In this document: positions 46,120 to 56,010 of the stretch, piece after piece
How positions within the stretch are numbered: position 1 is the stretch's first letter
How the letters are laid out: every line of letters starts with the position of its first letter
Assembly: GCA_028583685.1 (NCBI GenBank)
Contig: JAMXIF010000003.1
Span: forward strand, 78,432,558-78,496,557
Reading direction: 5' to 3'
Length of the DNA: 64,000 nt
DNA from: Petaurus breviceps papuanus
Lineage: Eukaryota; Chordata; Mammalia; Diprotodontia; Petauridae
Position numbers and translations under genes: made by a program
Notes under the pieces: model-generated
Databases searched by the model: none
What the model was told of the DNA's origin: nothing
Seen by the model: only the letters and a program-made list of their open reading frames with translations

Positions 46120-47030
46120 GCTGCCCCCCAGCCCCAATATTCTAACTTTATTATAGGCCCCAATGAACAGCAGGCCCACTGTACCTACCTAGTCAACCTC
46201 TCCCCCAAAGTCCTAACTTCTTCATATATGCCTCACTCTCACTAGAACAACAGGTGTGTCCATGAACTCATAGTTCTCACAGAACAGTAGGCATATCCAT
46301 GTGATGGGATCCCAGCCACTGCCTCTACCTGGGCACTGCCCCTGGACTCATTCCCACAGAAACAGATGTGTTCTTGTACTCAACCACAATCACGTCATCC
46401 ATCTAACCCAAGACAAGACCACAATACCTACCTACCCATCTTGACCAGACCACAATAGCTAGCCAATTGGAAGGCAGCATGATGAGAATGTTTAACCACT
46501 GAACCACAGATAGGCTCCCTCCTCCATTATCTAATCCCTTAACAAATCCCTCCTGCCTTTTTTAATATTAGTCATATTCCTATATTCTATGTAAATTTCT
46601 GTTATGTAATTGCATCTTTACCCTATAAAAATTCATCTTTCTCTCTCTGAAGGTGCTGGTTCCTCTTGGAAATTGGCCCACTCCATGAGAGGTGTCAATC
46701 TCAACAAATACCTGTAGTTGGGTTAGAGGTGGTTTGACCCTGAATTCTTTGAGATAGTTCCACCACAACACAACATGAAACCCCAACAGTTTTTGGGTGG
46801 GCAGAACCCCCTCCCCCCCCCCCCCGCAACAACACCACATTTGTATGTGAATTCGGGGGCAAATGCTCTGTAGCAGCCACTTTAAATTTGAGTCCATCTT
46901 TCCCAGGAACTGAGTCAGTATAAGGGTGAATGTGCCTCTAGTTCCGATACAGGTTTTGTTCTTCTGTTCTTGCTATAGTTTCAGTAAATATCCCTTTTGT
47001 AAAAACTAGTGATTATTAAAAATAATATTG
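46120..47030 (+). mobile_element. LTR-like stretch (possible old retroviral LTR)
   Basis: A TATA-like 'ccctataaaaattc' at 46621 is followed by a pyrimidine-rich start and 'tgctggttcctcttggaaat'. A run of C lies at 46809-46824, then a GT-rich end with 'agtttcagtaaatatccctt'. The composition resembles a marsupial ERV LTR, but I found neither matching ends nor a flanking duplication, so both family and limits are uncertain. It is a broken fossil without coding parts. Confidence 0.3.
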
Positions 47031-47289
47031 TGGTGCTCACTAATGATATCGAAGTAATATTAATTGGCACTAAAGACTGATGTTGGGGAGAATACACTGG
47101 AATGGGGGATTGAGCCAATAGCATTAGAAGAAATACAAACCAACCCCTTCAGGGGTGTCACTGAAACCCTGAACAGGAGATGTAGTCTGTTACCTTCTAG
47201 GGACCTGGCTTGTTAGTGCGAGATGGAGCAGAGATAAAGATCCCCAGAGCCAATCTAGGTTGCACAATTTTTCTATATCTTTATATATG

Positions 47290-47432
47290 ATACATGTTGC
47301 GCCCCTTGTCTATAGTGTAAGTTTCATGAGGGTAGGGAATATTTTGCTTTAGGCTTTGTATCCCTAGAGCCTAGGAGAGTGTTTGGAATGAAGCAGGTGT
47401 TTAATAAATGCTTGCTTATTGATCCCTTCTCT
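47290..47432 (+). mobile_element. L2 3' tail
   Basis: 'gtaagtttcatgagggtagg', 'tccctagagcctaggagagt' and 'gtgtttaataaatgcttgct'. Confidence 0.75.
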
Positions 47433-47499
47433 AACCTATTCTTTTTTCCTTCCCCTCCAGTCCCTTGTAAAATTGCTAATTTATGATGGTAGCAAATCA

Positions 47500-48125
47500 T
47501 ATTATCTTTCTGCCTCATAATCTTCAGTGACTCCCTGTATTATCTATTGTTTACACTGAGGGCTGATAAAGTCTAGCTAGTTCTGATGTCCTTTTCCAGC
47601 ATTAGTTCACATGCTTTGCTTCAAGCACTATTTGCTTCAGCCAGACTGAACTACCAGCTATTCACAGTCTACTTCTATTGTCTTTTACCTCTATCCATTG
47701 ACACAGGCTAGCCCTCTATTCTTCATCTCTTCCTGCTTAAATTTCTTTCTTCAAGACTCAACGCAGGTGCTACCTCTTCCACAAAGCTTTCTCTAATGCC
47801 AGTCAAGCTGAAAATGTTTTCCCTTCTCAAATTTTCTGAAGAGCAGTTTGCCTCAATCCTTTCCTTTGCTTGTTTTATACATGCATTTGTTGATGTGTAT
47901 CGTACCTATTCATGTACATATTTACTACTCCATTGGAATGTAAGCTCCTTGAGGACAGAGATTGTTTTTGCTTTTTCTTCTTATTTCTACTACATAACAT
48001 GGTGCCAGGAACAAAGAAAATGCTTGATAAGTGCTTGTGAATTGCATGATCATTGCTATATATGTCATGTCCCACCTAATGCATTCTAAGATCCTTGAGA
48101 ACCAGGCTATGTTTTTATTTATTTA
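47500..48125 (+). mobile_element. L2 LINE 3' end (two pieces)
   Basis: 'cagtgactccctgtattatc', 'acaaagctttctctaatgcc', 'gtaagctccttgaggacaga' and 'gcttgataagtgcttgtgaa', then a second tail piece ('attctaagatccttgagaac') up to the SINE at 48132. Confidence 0.72.
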
Positions 48126-48131
48126 TTTTGC

Positions 48132-48323
48132 CTTAGCATAGTGGATAGAGTGCTGACACTGGAGTAAGGAGGACCTGAGTTCACATCTGACCTTTGATAT
48201 TTACTCGCTGTATGACCCTGGGCAACTTACTTAACCCTGTTTCCTCAGTTTCCTCATCTGTAAAATGAGCTGGAGAAGAAATGCCAAATCACTCCAGTAT
48301 CCTTGCCAAAAATACCCCCATTT
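48132..48323 (+). mobile_element. MAR1-type SINE, left part (interrupted)
   Basis: 'ccttagcatagtggatagag', 'gtatgaccctgggcaactta' and 'gtaaaatgagctggagaaga'. The RTE tail is broken off and resumes at 48550. Confidence 0.82.
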
Positions 48324-48549
48324 GTGTCTATGGTAACCATCTCTAGGGGTAAAGGTTGGGGTGGGGAAGGGGAAGAGAAAAAGGAAAAGAAACTTTACAT
48401 TATAACTTTATTATATATTTAAAAGGAATGGCAAGTTGTACATAATAAATTTGCAGTTTCAGGTGTAATCATCTTTTTAAAAAATTATACTATGTTATGG
48501 AAATACTTGTTTTATTCCATAAATTAAAAATAACATAAAACAATTTTTA
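48324..48549 (+). mobile_element. L1-type 3' end inserted in MAR1
   Basis: 'ggggtggggaaggggaagag', 'aaaaggaatggcaagttgta' and 'tttattccataaattaaaaa', a short LINE 3' end with an A-rich finish. I assign it to L1 only by style. Confidence 0.45.
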
Positions 48550-48603
48550 AAATGACCCATGAGGCCATGAAGAGTTGGACATGACTGAAAAATGACTGAA
48601 ATC
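48550..48603 (+). mobile_element. MAR1-type SINE, right part
   Basis: 'aaaatgacccatgaggccat' and 'gaagagttggacatgactga' complete the RTE tail of the SINE begun at 48132. Confidence 0.8.
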
Positions 48604-48914
48604 TCTAGGATTTAGTACAATTTCTTACTAAGGAAAGGAGTTGATAAATACTTATTGAATTGAATTATTGAATTCCCAAACCCCATTTCTCTATTAGTTA
48701 ATATGGACAAGTTTCTAAGTTGTAATAAATATGTATGTAATTGTATGTATGTAATAAATAAAAATAAAACCTAAGAAAGAATATACAGATCATTTTCTAT
48801 AAAGTATTTAAAAGTTCATAAATGGAATATAACACAGCATTCCTTCAAGTGGGTACAGGTGCTCTCCTGTAGTAGATATATAGGCCTTTTCATTTGGCTG
48901 AGGATCATTGGGTC

Positions 48915-49080
48915 GAAGCTTTAGTGTAGAAATGACTTCAGAAATCACTGAGGCCAGCCCTCTCATTTATATACCAGTGAGGAAACCGAGATCTGAAGAT
49001 TACTTGCTCAAGGTCCTATGGGTATAGTAGAGTCAGAATTTGAATGTCAGCCCTATGAATCCCAATCTAACAATTATTGT
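48915..49080 (-). mobile_element. MIR-like CORE-SINE, minus strand
   Basis: 'gaaatgacttcagaaatcac', 'accagtgaggaaaccgagat', 'gattacttgctcaaggtcct' and 'gaatgtcagccctatgaatc'. Confidence 0.6.
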
Positions 49081-49295
49081 GCTCAAGATTTTAATCATTT
49101 ATCCTGTGACTTGGATGATATAATGAATTTCAAATTTCCGAGTGACAAAGCACAAACTTAGTTAATTTAATATTAACATGAATATAGCCTGAAAATTTGA
49201 TGCCAATGTAGAATACATAATAGCATTTTTTTTCTTCGCTGGAGCTTATAGTGTCAAGCCCTCATAGCCAAATTCAAAGGAGCAGTATGGTTTCA

Positions 49296-49760
49296 GAAAA
49301 AACCTGGAAAGACTTACATGAGCTGATGCAACGTGAAATAAGCAGAAGTAGGAGAATATTGTACATAATAACAGCAATATTGTATGATGCTCAACTGTGA
49401 GTGACTCAACTATTCTAAGACAATTCTGAAGGACTTATGATGAAAAATGCTATCCCCCCAGAGAAAGAACTGATAGAGTCTGAATGCAGATCAAGATATA
49501 CTATTTTTTTCACATCTTTCATATTTTTTAGTCTATGTTTTCTTTTACAATATGACTAACATGGAAATATGTGCTGCATGATTGCACACATATAATCTAT
49601 AATAAATTGCTTATCATCTCAGGGAGGGAGAAGGAGAGGAAGGGGGAGAATTTGGAACTCAAATTTTTTTTTAAATTAACATTGAATTTTGTTTTATGTG
49701 TAATTTGGAAAAATAAAATAGTATTCATAGAAAAAAGAAAAGAAAAAACAGAACAGAAAA
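49296..49760 (+). mobile_element. L1 LINE 3' end, 5'-truncated
   Basis: 'cttacatgagctgatgcaac', 'gtgaaataagcagaagtagg' (end of ORF2), 'tgaaggacttatgatgaaaa', 'aactgatagagtctgaatgc' and 'gagaatttggaactcaaatt', then an A-rich tail. Confidence 0.85.
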
Positions 49761-50149
49761 AATAAAAGTGCTCAAATTTTGAATTAGAATAGAACACTGC
49801 AGATGGGGAAATTGGAGTATAAAAGAAACACCAAAAGCATTTATTCAGCATCCTAAATTTCAAAAAGGACCCTGAGTAACAAGTAAGTTGACCAGAGAGT
49901 CATCTCAGCTGCCTAAATAAGGTCTTCACCATCTTTCAGCTTAGAAACATTTAGGGTTTCATTCTCAAAGGCAATCTATGGGGAAACAATGAAAAGTAAT
50001 TAAAACAAGGAAGAGGGCTGAAAATAGCAGCTATACAGAGTTGCACACACAATCTGTACTCCCCAAATGTTGCTAGGTGAATCGTACCAACTGTGTGACA
50101 GTGCTTCCGTTGGCAGAAACACAGAGAATGATATACTTTTTATTGTTTT
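49761..50149. other. No recognised feature
   Basis: Unassigned intronic sequence. Confidence 0.4.
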
Positions 50150-50302
50150 ATATCACAGATTTTATAGCTAGGTTACGTGCTACTAATCTCAGTTACTTTT
50201 GTGCATTTAAAGAGAAGGAAAGGGAGTTCATAGAGGGTTAAGTGACTTATTTGGGGTCATACACCAAATAAGTTGTAGATACTACATTGAGCCCCAGGTC
50301 CA

Positions 50303-50309
<7 letters not shown>
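50150..50309 (-). mobile_element. MIR-like element split by a SINE
   Basis: 'gttaagtgacttatttgggg' and 'ctacattgagccccaggtcc'. The flank repeats on the other side of the SINE at 50486-50500. Confidence 0.55.
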
Positions 50310-50345
<36 letters not shown>

Positions 50346-50485
50346 TTTTTGGAGGGCAATTGGGGTTAAGTGACTTGCCCAAGGTCACATGGTTAATTTT
50401 GTGTTAAGTGTCTGAGGCTGGATTTGAACTCAGGTCCTCTTGACTCCAAGGTCTGTACTCTATTCACTGCACCACCTGGCTGCCG
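50310..50485 (-). mobile_element. WSINE1-like SINE with a (GA)n tail
   Basis: Antisense body 'ggttaagtgacttgcccaag' and head 'ctgcaccacctggctgccgc'. In place of the usual A-rich 3' tail there is a perfect (CT)n tract at about 50310-50342, that is (GA)n on the SINE strand. Flanks caggtccagttctct (50295-50309) and cagggccagttctct (50486-50500) form the target-site duplication. Confidence 0.92.
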
Positions 50486-50504
50486 CAGGGCCAGTTCTCT
50501 TATT

Positions 50505-50590
50505 ATCAAATAAGATAATATTTGTAAAGCACCTAGCACAGTGCCTGGCAGAGAATAGTGCTCAATAAACATTTATTTACACTATGGTGA
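50505..50590 (+). mobile_element. MIR/L2 3' tail
   Basis: 'gtaaagcacctagcacagtg' and 'tgctcaataaacatttattt'. Confidence 0.65.
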
Positions 50591-50694
50591 GGAGGAGTCA
50601 TAGTAGGAATCACTATAAAGTTGTTTTATTTTAATCACAGTGTAGTTGTTTTTCATAGTTCCTTATTTGTTGTTTTGTAGTCCATATCATAATA

Positions 50695-50880
50695 CAGTCC
50701 AAATTTGGTGTCCCATGGACCTGAGTTCATCATTCTATTCTTTTACTTTCCATCTATGTGACCATAGGCAATTCACTTAACCTCTTTATGCCTCAGTTTC
50801 TTCATCTATAAAATGGGAGGTTTGGACTACTTGGTCTCTAAGGTTCTTTCTAGCCCTCTGTTTATGATTCTATATTTGGT
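50695..50880 (+). mobile_element. MIR, plus strand
   Basis: 'ccatggacctgagttcatca', 'gtgaccataggcaattcact', 'cctcagtttcttcatctata' and 'ctaaggttctttctagccct'. Confidence 0.75.
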
Positions 50881-50944
50881 TGATTCCTTAGTCCAATCCC
50901 AGGCTGAGTCAGGTTTAGACAGTGGCAGAATATATAGCATCCTA

Positions 50945-51245
50945 CAACAATAATAATGCCAACAACAACTCATTTATATTCTACTTTGAAGTTTGAAAAG
51001 TGCTTTTGTTTTTCAACAGTGCTGTGAGATGAGTAATTTAAATTTAAATTAGACTAAAATTTAAATGAATAATTTAAATATTTAAATTAATTAATTAGAG
51101 TAATTAGCCTTGTCTTACAGATAAGTAAATTGAGGCTTTGAGAAATTAAGTGGCTTAACCATGGAGACACAACAAAAAAGTGTCTGAGTTGGAATTTGAA
51201 ACCAGGTCTTCTGCCCCCCAAACTGACTTTCTTTTCACTGTGCCT
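50945..51245 (-). mobile_element. MIR, minus strand, with AT-rich expansion
   Basis: 'gaagtttgaaaagtgctttt', 'gtgctgtgagatgagtaatt', 'acagataagtaaattgaggc' and 'tggaatttgaaaccaggtct'. A (attta)-rich insertion sits at 51033-51100. Confidence 0.7.
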
Positions 51246-51267
51246 TGTTTCAACAAGGTAGCTTTGG

Positions 51268-51433
51268 GGGCATCTAGGTGGTTCAGGGTATAGAGCACTG
51301 GCCCTGGAGTCATGGAATTCAAATCCAGCCTCAGACACTTGACTCTTACTAGCTGTGTTGTGACCTTGGGCAAATCACTTAACCCCAATTGCTTTGCCTT
51401 CCCCCTCCAAAAACAAAACCAAAAAAAAAAAAA
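51268..51433 (+). mobile_element. WSINE1-like SINE
   Basis: 'gcatctaggtggttcagggt', 'actggccctggagtcatgga' and 'aaatcacttaaccccaattg'. The 17-bp duplication caacaaggtagctttgg is at 51251-51267 and, with one mismatch, at 51434-51450. Confidence 0.92.
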
Positions 51434-51529
51434 CAACAATGTAGCTTTGGTGGGCTTCTCCTTATACATAGGAATAATTTCAAATTCATCAAACTGCATT
51501 ATTTGAGTCCTTTCAAAATTTTGTCCTCA

Positions 51530-51665
51530 TTTTACCTTTCTGAATACTCTGAGGTAGAATGTAAGTTTCTGAAAGGCAGAGACTATTTTGTCTTGAATTT
51601 TTGTGTCCCCAGCACCTAGCAGAGTGCCTTTTCTAAATAGGAATTTTAAAAATAATTGTTAACCT
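51530..51665 (+). mobile_element. L2 3' tail
   Basis: 'gaatgtaagtttctgaaagg' and 'gtccccagcacctagcagag'. Confidence 0.7.
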
Positions 51666-52220
51666 AAACTGCATTCCTCTATGCTCCCACAAGAACCTGA
51701 CTCTTCCCTGTCATGCTCATTCTCAACTTCGTGCTAACACCTACCTGAAAAGCAAGTCCTTTAGCTTTCCAAGTAGTCAAAATATAATTATACAAAATAT
51801 AAGCTTAGAGACGTTAAAAGAGCTTTGTGATTTCTCAAGAAATTGGGGTATTTAAACACTTCAATGGATCTCAGATTTCATTGAAATATATGTTCCCTTC
51901 AACAGTGAATATCTCAAGCTCATCCATGCCTACCCATCTTGAGAGACTTTTGTCCCCATTTAACCAGAACTTGTCCCACAGGATCTACCCAACATGCAGG
52001 GGATCTTCCTTTCTTTCTTTTGACATTATGCAATTGTTAGGGGAGCAAACAGGCTGTCCACTGCTTATTCCTAGCTCTTAATAGTTCATTTCCTTGTTTT
52101 CAATCATGCATTTCTTTGCTAACATCCTTTCTTCTGGTTCCTTATTTGTTATTCGTTGTTATACAGCCTTCTCACACCCATAAGATATATCTCTATTTCC
52201 ATTTAAGTGATATTCTGAAT
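51666..52220. other. No recognised feature
   Basis: Unassigned intronic sequence. An 84-codon frame (51827-52081) lacks domains. Confidence 0.4.
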
Positions 52221-52224
52221 CCTC

Positions 52225-52620
52225 CTGTTTGCAGATGTCATGGTGAGCCTTTCATTAGGTCCCAGAACTCTAGAGGGCCATCTGGATGAGATTCTAGACA
52301 CTCAAAAGAGTTTGACGTAACTATCCACACAGGAAAATGAAGTGGATGAAGAACTGATCATATTATAACATTTGATTAGGTGGGCGATCTATGGAGCTCA
52401 TCCATCCCAACATATATCCTTGAAAAACACTACAAAGAGGCAAAGATTTGATCTCTGAATTAAAAAGGAGGAGAGTAGACTGCAATTGCTTTTTCATACT
52501 GCAAAACCCCTTTAATGTCTCTGGACTTCTCCCCAAAACAAAGACTTATGTTATAACAACAATATCCTATGGATTTTGAATTGTGGAACATTACAGTCTC
52601 TGAAGAATAAAAAAAGTATG
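52225..52620 (+). mobile_element. RTE-type LINE fragment
   Basis: 'atccacacaggaaaatgaag', 'ccaacatatatccttgaaaa', 'acactacaaagaggcaaaga' and 'cattacagtctctgaagaat' align with the RTE piece at 41680-41930. Confidence 0.55.
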
Positions 52621-53650
52621 CTATTACTGCTATCCATCCTTTAATTTTTTCTGAACTACTTTAGCCCATGATGGATTCTTCCTTTTGCTATTTCTATAGA
52701 ATTTATTATAGATTTCTAGAATATACCGTTTAGATAATTATATATTTCTTCTTGCACTCTCTTCTTACTCTGACTTCCTCAAAAATTTTACTTTCTAGCA
52801 GCTAACTTTCTGGCAATATGTATCTCCAGAATGAGCCAGGTTGGTCATCAGAAGAAAGGCACAGAATCCATTGCTAATCCTATGTTTAGTTTTCCCAGTA
52901 CTTCTCAGAACCTGAGGGTTACTGGCATTGTTCTCCAGAGCCCAAGGTCAACATCCCCTTTCCTCCACTCTGTCCCACCTTTCTATAAAAACCTGAGTAG
53001 AGATTTTGGTGGAAGAACTTTTATGTATAAAAGGATAAAATTATTTTAAAGACAGAGACAACACAGAGAACTCAGTCTACTGTTTTGATTTCTTCTAGTT
53101 GCACCAAAACTAGCAAATGAAATGATTACTTTGACTTTGGAGACCTAACAACATGATTCAGCAAGACATCTGGTTGGAAGGGCTCAGCAACAAGAGGGTT
53201 AAGCAGAATTTTTATGGGATTTCAATTGCCAGATATTCAAACTGTTCACCGATATGTTTAATCCTGGCAAACGAGCATCACAAATCTTACAGGCTTTCGG
53301 CTGCTCATCCCATCTGGTCATACTTTATTATGTGCATAAAAGGTGCCCATAAATAAGTACTGAACATGGAATCAAAAGGAAGAAGGAACAATCTTGTTAA
53401 GTAAGCAAAAAGCCCAAACTGGGTCAAAGGCTGGAGTAGGCAAAGTTGGTGAAATTTTAATTTGGCAAAGTCATATCAATCTTACTCACCAGTTAAATGC
53501 TCACTAGTGATTTTTAACCTTAGTAATGCCATAACATCATGCTTCTTAGGTCTGGGAGTATTAAAAACTCAGGGAATCATCATTCAGGTACTTACTATTA
53601 TGTTACTTTGGGCCTTAGTTTCTTCATGTATGACACAAGACCCTTCTTTA
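52621..53650. other. No recognised feature
   Basis: Unassigned intronic sequence of about 1 kb. Confidence 0.4.
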
Positions 53651-53654
53651 CCAT

Positions 53655-54095
53655 TTGACTGCACAATATCTTTCCAGATTTACACATTACTCTCCTTCAT
53701 TCACTCTATACTTCAGCCAAATGGGCCTACCTGCTGTCCCTCATGCCTGACACTCCATTTCCTATCTCTGTGTCTTTACCTCAATCTTCTCTTGTCACCT
53801 ATGGTTCTTAGAATATTTAGTTCCCCTCCAAGCTTGGTTCAGACCATGGGATCTTTCCATATTCTCTCATTCGCTAGTATCTTCCTCCTCATTCTCAGAA
53901 ATTACCTTGTAATCTAGTCTATATATACTTGCATGGATAATTTCTCTTTATTATTTAATTTTTCCATTCTCTCCCTTAAATTTGTTTGCTTAAAATAAAT
54001 ATAAACTCATTGGGAGCAAATTTTTGTATTTGCATCCCCAGAGCCTAGCACAGAACCTAACACTATAAATACTTAATAAATGCTTCTTAATTGAT
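53655..54095 (+). mobile_element. L2 LINE 3' end
   Basis: 'cagccaaatgggcctacctg', 'cctatctctgtgtctttacc', 'ccagagcctagcacagaacc' and 'cttaataaatgcttcttaat'. Confidence 0.78.
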
Positions 54096-54545
54096 TAGCT
54101 AAACTATAAGCTGATAGGATAAAACCTAGATTGTTCAGAAGTTGATTTTCTAAATGGTGGTTTGCTCAGATCCTCTACCTCACCAAATGAAAAGGTTCCT
54201 TTTTAGTGTAGCTTCATTTTTCACTAGAACCTTCATCAAAGGGTGGGAAAAGGAAGGAAAAGAATAAAAAGCTCTTGTTAAACCAACTGGGTTTCTGACT
54301 CTTAGAAAGTATAGAGGAAGTGGTCTTAGAACTTAAAGCTATGAAGAGATGATGAAATTGAGTCCAGGAGAGGTAAAATGATTTATCTGCACTCACCCAG
54401 CTAGTCAGTGATAGAATTATAGACTCTAAGCCAAATCTCCTCATTTATAGTTTTGTTTTTTTCCTTCTGACTCAGACACCATCAGTTGTCTACTGGTCAT
54501 CTCTATTAGAAAGCCAGATGTCCCTTCTAATTTATCATATCACAA
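54096..54545. other. Mostly unassigned; CORE-SINE scrap
   Basis: 'gatgatgaaattgagtccag' to 'ctagtcagtgatagaattat' (54350-54419) looks like a minus-strand CORE-SINE scrap. Nothing else. Confidence 0.4.
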
Positions 54546-54549
54546 ACAT

Positions 54550-54745
54550 CGATTTATACAACGTATGAGTTGGAAGGGATATCAGAGAGAGTCTAGTAAC
54601 CTTCCTCATTTTTCATATGAGGAACTGAAAACTCAGAGAAGTCATGCAATCTGTCTAACATCATATACTTGGAGGCAGAGGTAGGGTGTGAACCAGGATC
54701 TTCTGACTTCAAGATTTTTACTCTTTCCATTATATACCATCTATC
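54550..54745 (-). mobile_element. MIR-like CORE-SINE, minus strand
   Basis: 'gagttggaagggatatcaga', 'catatgaggaactgaaaact', 'gaaccaggatcttctgactt' and head 'tccattatataccatct'. Confidence 0.65.
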
Positions 54746-55030
54746 TCCCTTGACAAATGAGCTATTTCAAAATAGGTTTCTACATGAAGGCTTATCTTTT
54801 TCCTAATCCCCATATACATTTATTCTCAATTGTACTTTCATTTCTCCATGTTCAAAACAATACTTATACTTATCATAGGCTACTCATTCTCTGGATTTTT
54901 TTTCACATATCACTAAATATTGTTGATTTTTCTTTCAGTGTTTCTAGAATATATCCTTTCTTCTCTACTCGTCATGCTAACATAAATCCTCATCACTTTG
55001 TCTCTGAATTAAAGCAAGATCTCTCTCACT

Positions 55031-55178
55031 TGGGGCAGCTAGGTGGCACAATGGATAGAGTACTGGCCCTGAAGTCAGGAGGACCTGAGTTCAAATTTGG
55101 CCTCTGACCAAACACTTGACACTTACTAACCATGTGACCTTAGGCAAGTCACTTAACCCCAATTGTCTCACCAAAAAA
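55031..55178 (+). mobile_element. WSINE1-like SINE
   Basis: 'ggggcagctaggtggcacaa', 'actggccctgaagtcaggag' and 'aagtcacttaaccccaattg'. The 15-bp perfect duplication aagatctctctcact is at 55016-55030 and 55179-55193. Confidence 0.95.
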
Positions 55179-55257
55179 AAGATCTCTCTCACTGGTGTCA
55201 GTGAGACTCATTCTTTTTCTTCTTCAATAAATCTCACACATAAATGCCAGGTTAATA

Positions 55258-55495
55258 ATTCTAGCAGTTTAGCCTAATGGATAGAGGACTGGCTTCAGAG
55301 CCAGGACTATCAGGGTTCAGTTCTTTTCTCTGACTCATACTGACTAATTCTGGGCAAGTTACTTAAATTTTGAGAGCCTAAGGCAACCATCTAAGACTAT
55401 CAATTACAAAAAAGTTGCTGACCTACATTAGTAGATGGAGTTTACTTAACCAGAAATTCTGTCTACCAATGATGTCATAGGTCATGTTGCCTTTC
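55258..55495 (+). mobile_element. THER1-type CORE-SINE, plus strand
   Basis: Head 'tttagcctaatggatagagg', core 'attctgggcaagttacttaa' and the THER1-like 3' part 'gcaaccatctaagactatca' and 'gttgctgacctacattagta'. Confidence 0.7.
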
Positions 55496-55539
55496 CTTAA
55501 TAATTTTAAAATTTTAAAGCACTGTGGGACCTAGATCCT

Positions 55540-55607
55540 GGGACTAGACTTTAGAAATCTTGAATTCTAGTCCAATCTCTGCCACTATTGAAGTGTGTGA
55601 CCTAGAG
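55540..55607 (+). mobile_element. MIR-type SINE, left part (interrupted)
   Basis: Reads 'ctagtccaatctctgccact' and 'gtgtgacctagag', a MIR core. It continues at 59335 after the hAT-like insertion. Confidence 0.65.
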
Positions 55608-56010
55608 CAATGGTTCCCACCATTTTTTTTTTTGTTCTGTGGATCCTCCAACAACAACAAAATGTGTTATGAGCCCCCACAATGATTTAATAATATACTA
55701 CCCATAATATTCTTTTAGATTTCTTCATTGTTTATGATAATTACAATGATCAATTTTGCCAAAAAGTTCCAAATTAAAAATAAATTATGTAATTGCCATT
55801 TTAAACCAAATTTTATTCAACCTGTAATTATGACTACTTTAAATATAAAATTATAATGCTCTAATTATAAAATAATTATGAACATTATATGTAGGAAATT
55901 CTATAAGAATTGAAAGTAATACATGAAGACCTCATATGCTTACTATTATCTGTAAGTCTTTATTTTATATTTCTTGATTTTATACATTTAGAGTTATAAA
56001 TAACATTTCT

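Noticed and set aside
53462-53917. 151-codon plus-strand open frame
   Set aside because: Its second half is L2; the first half shows no family resemblance.
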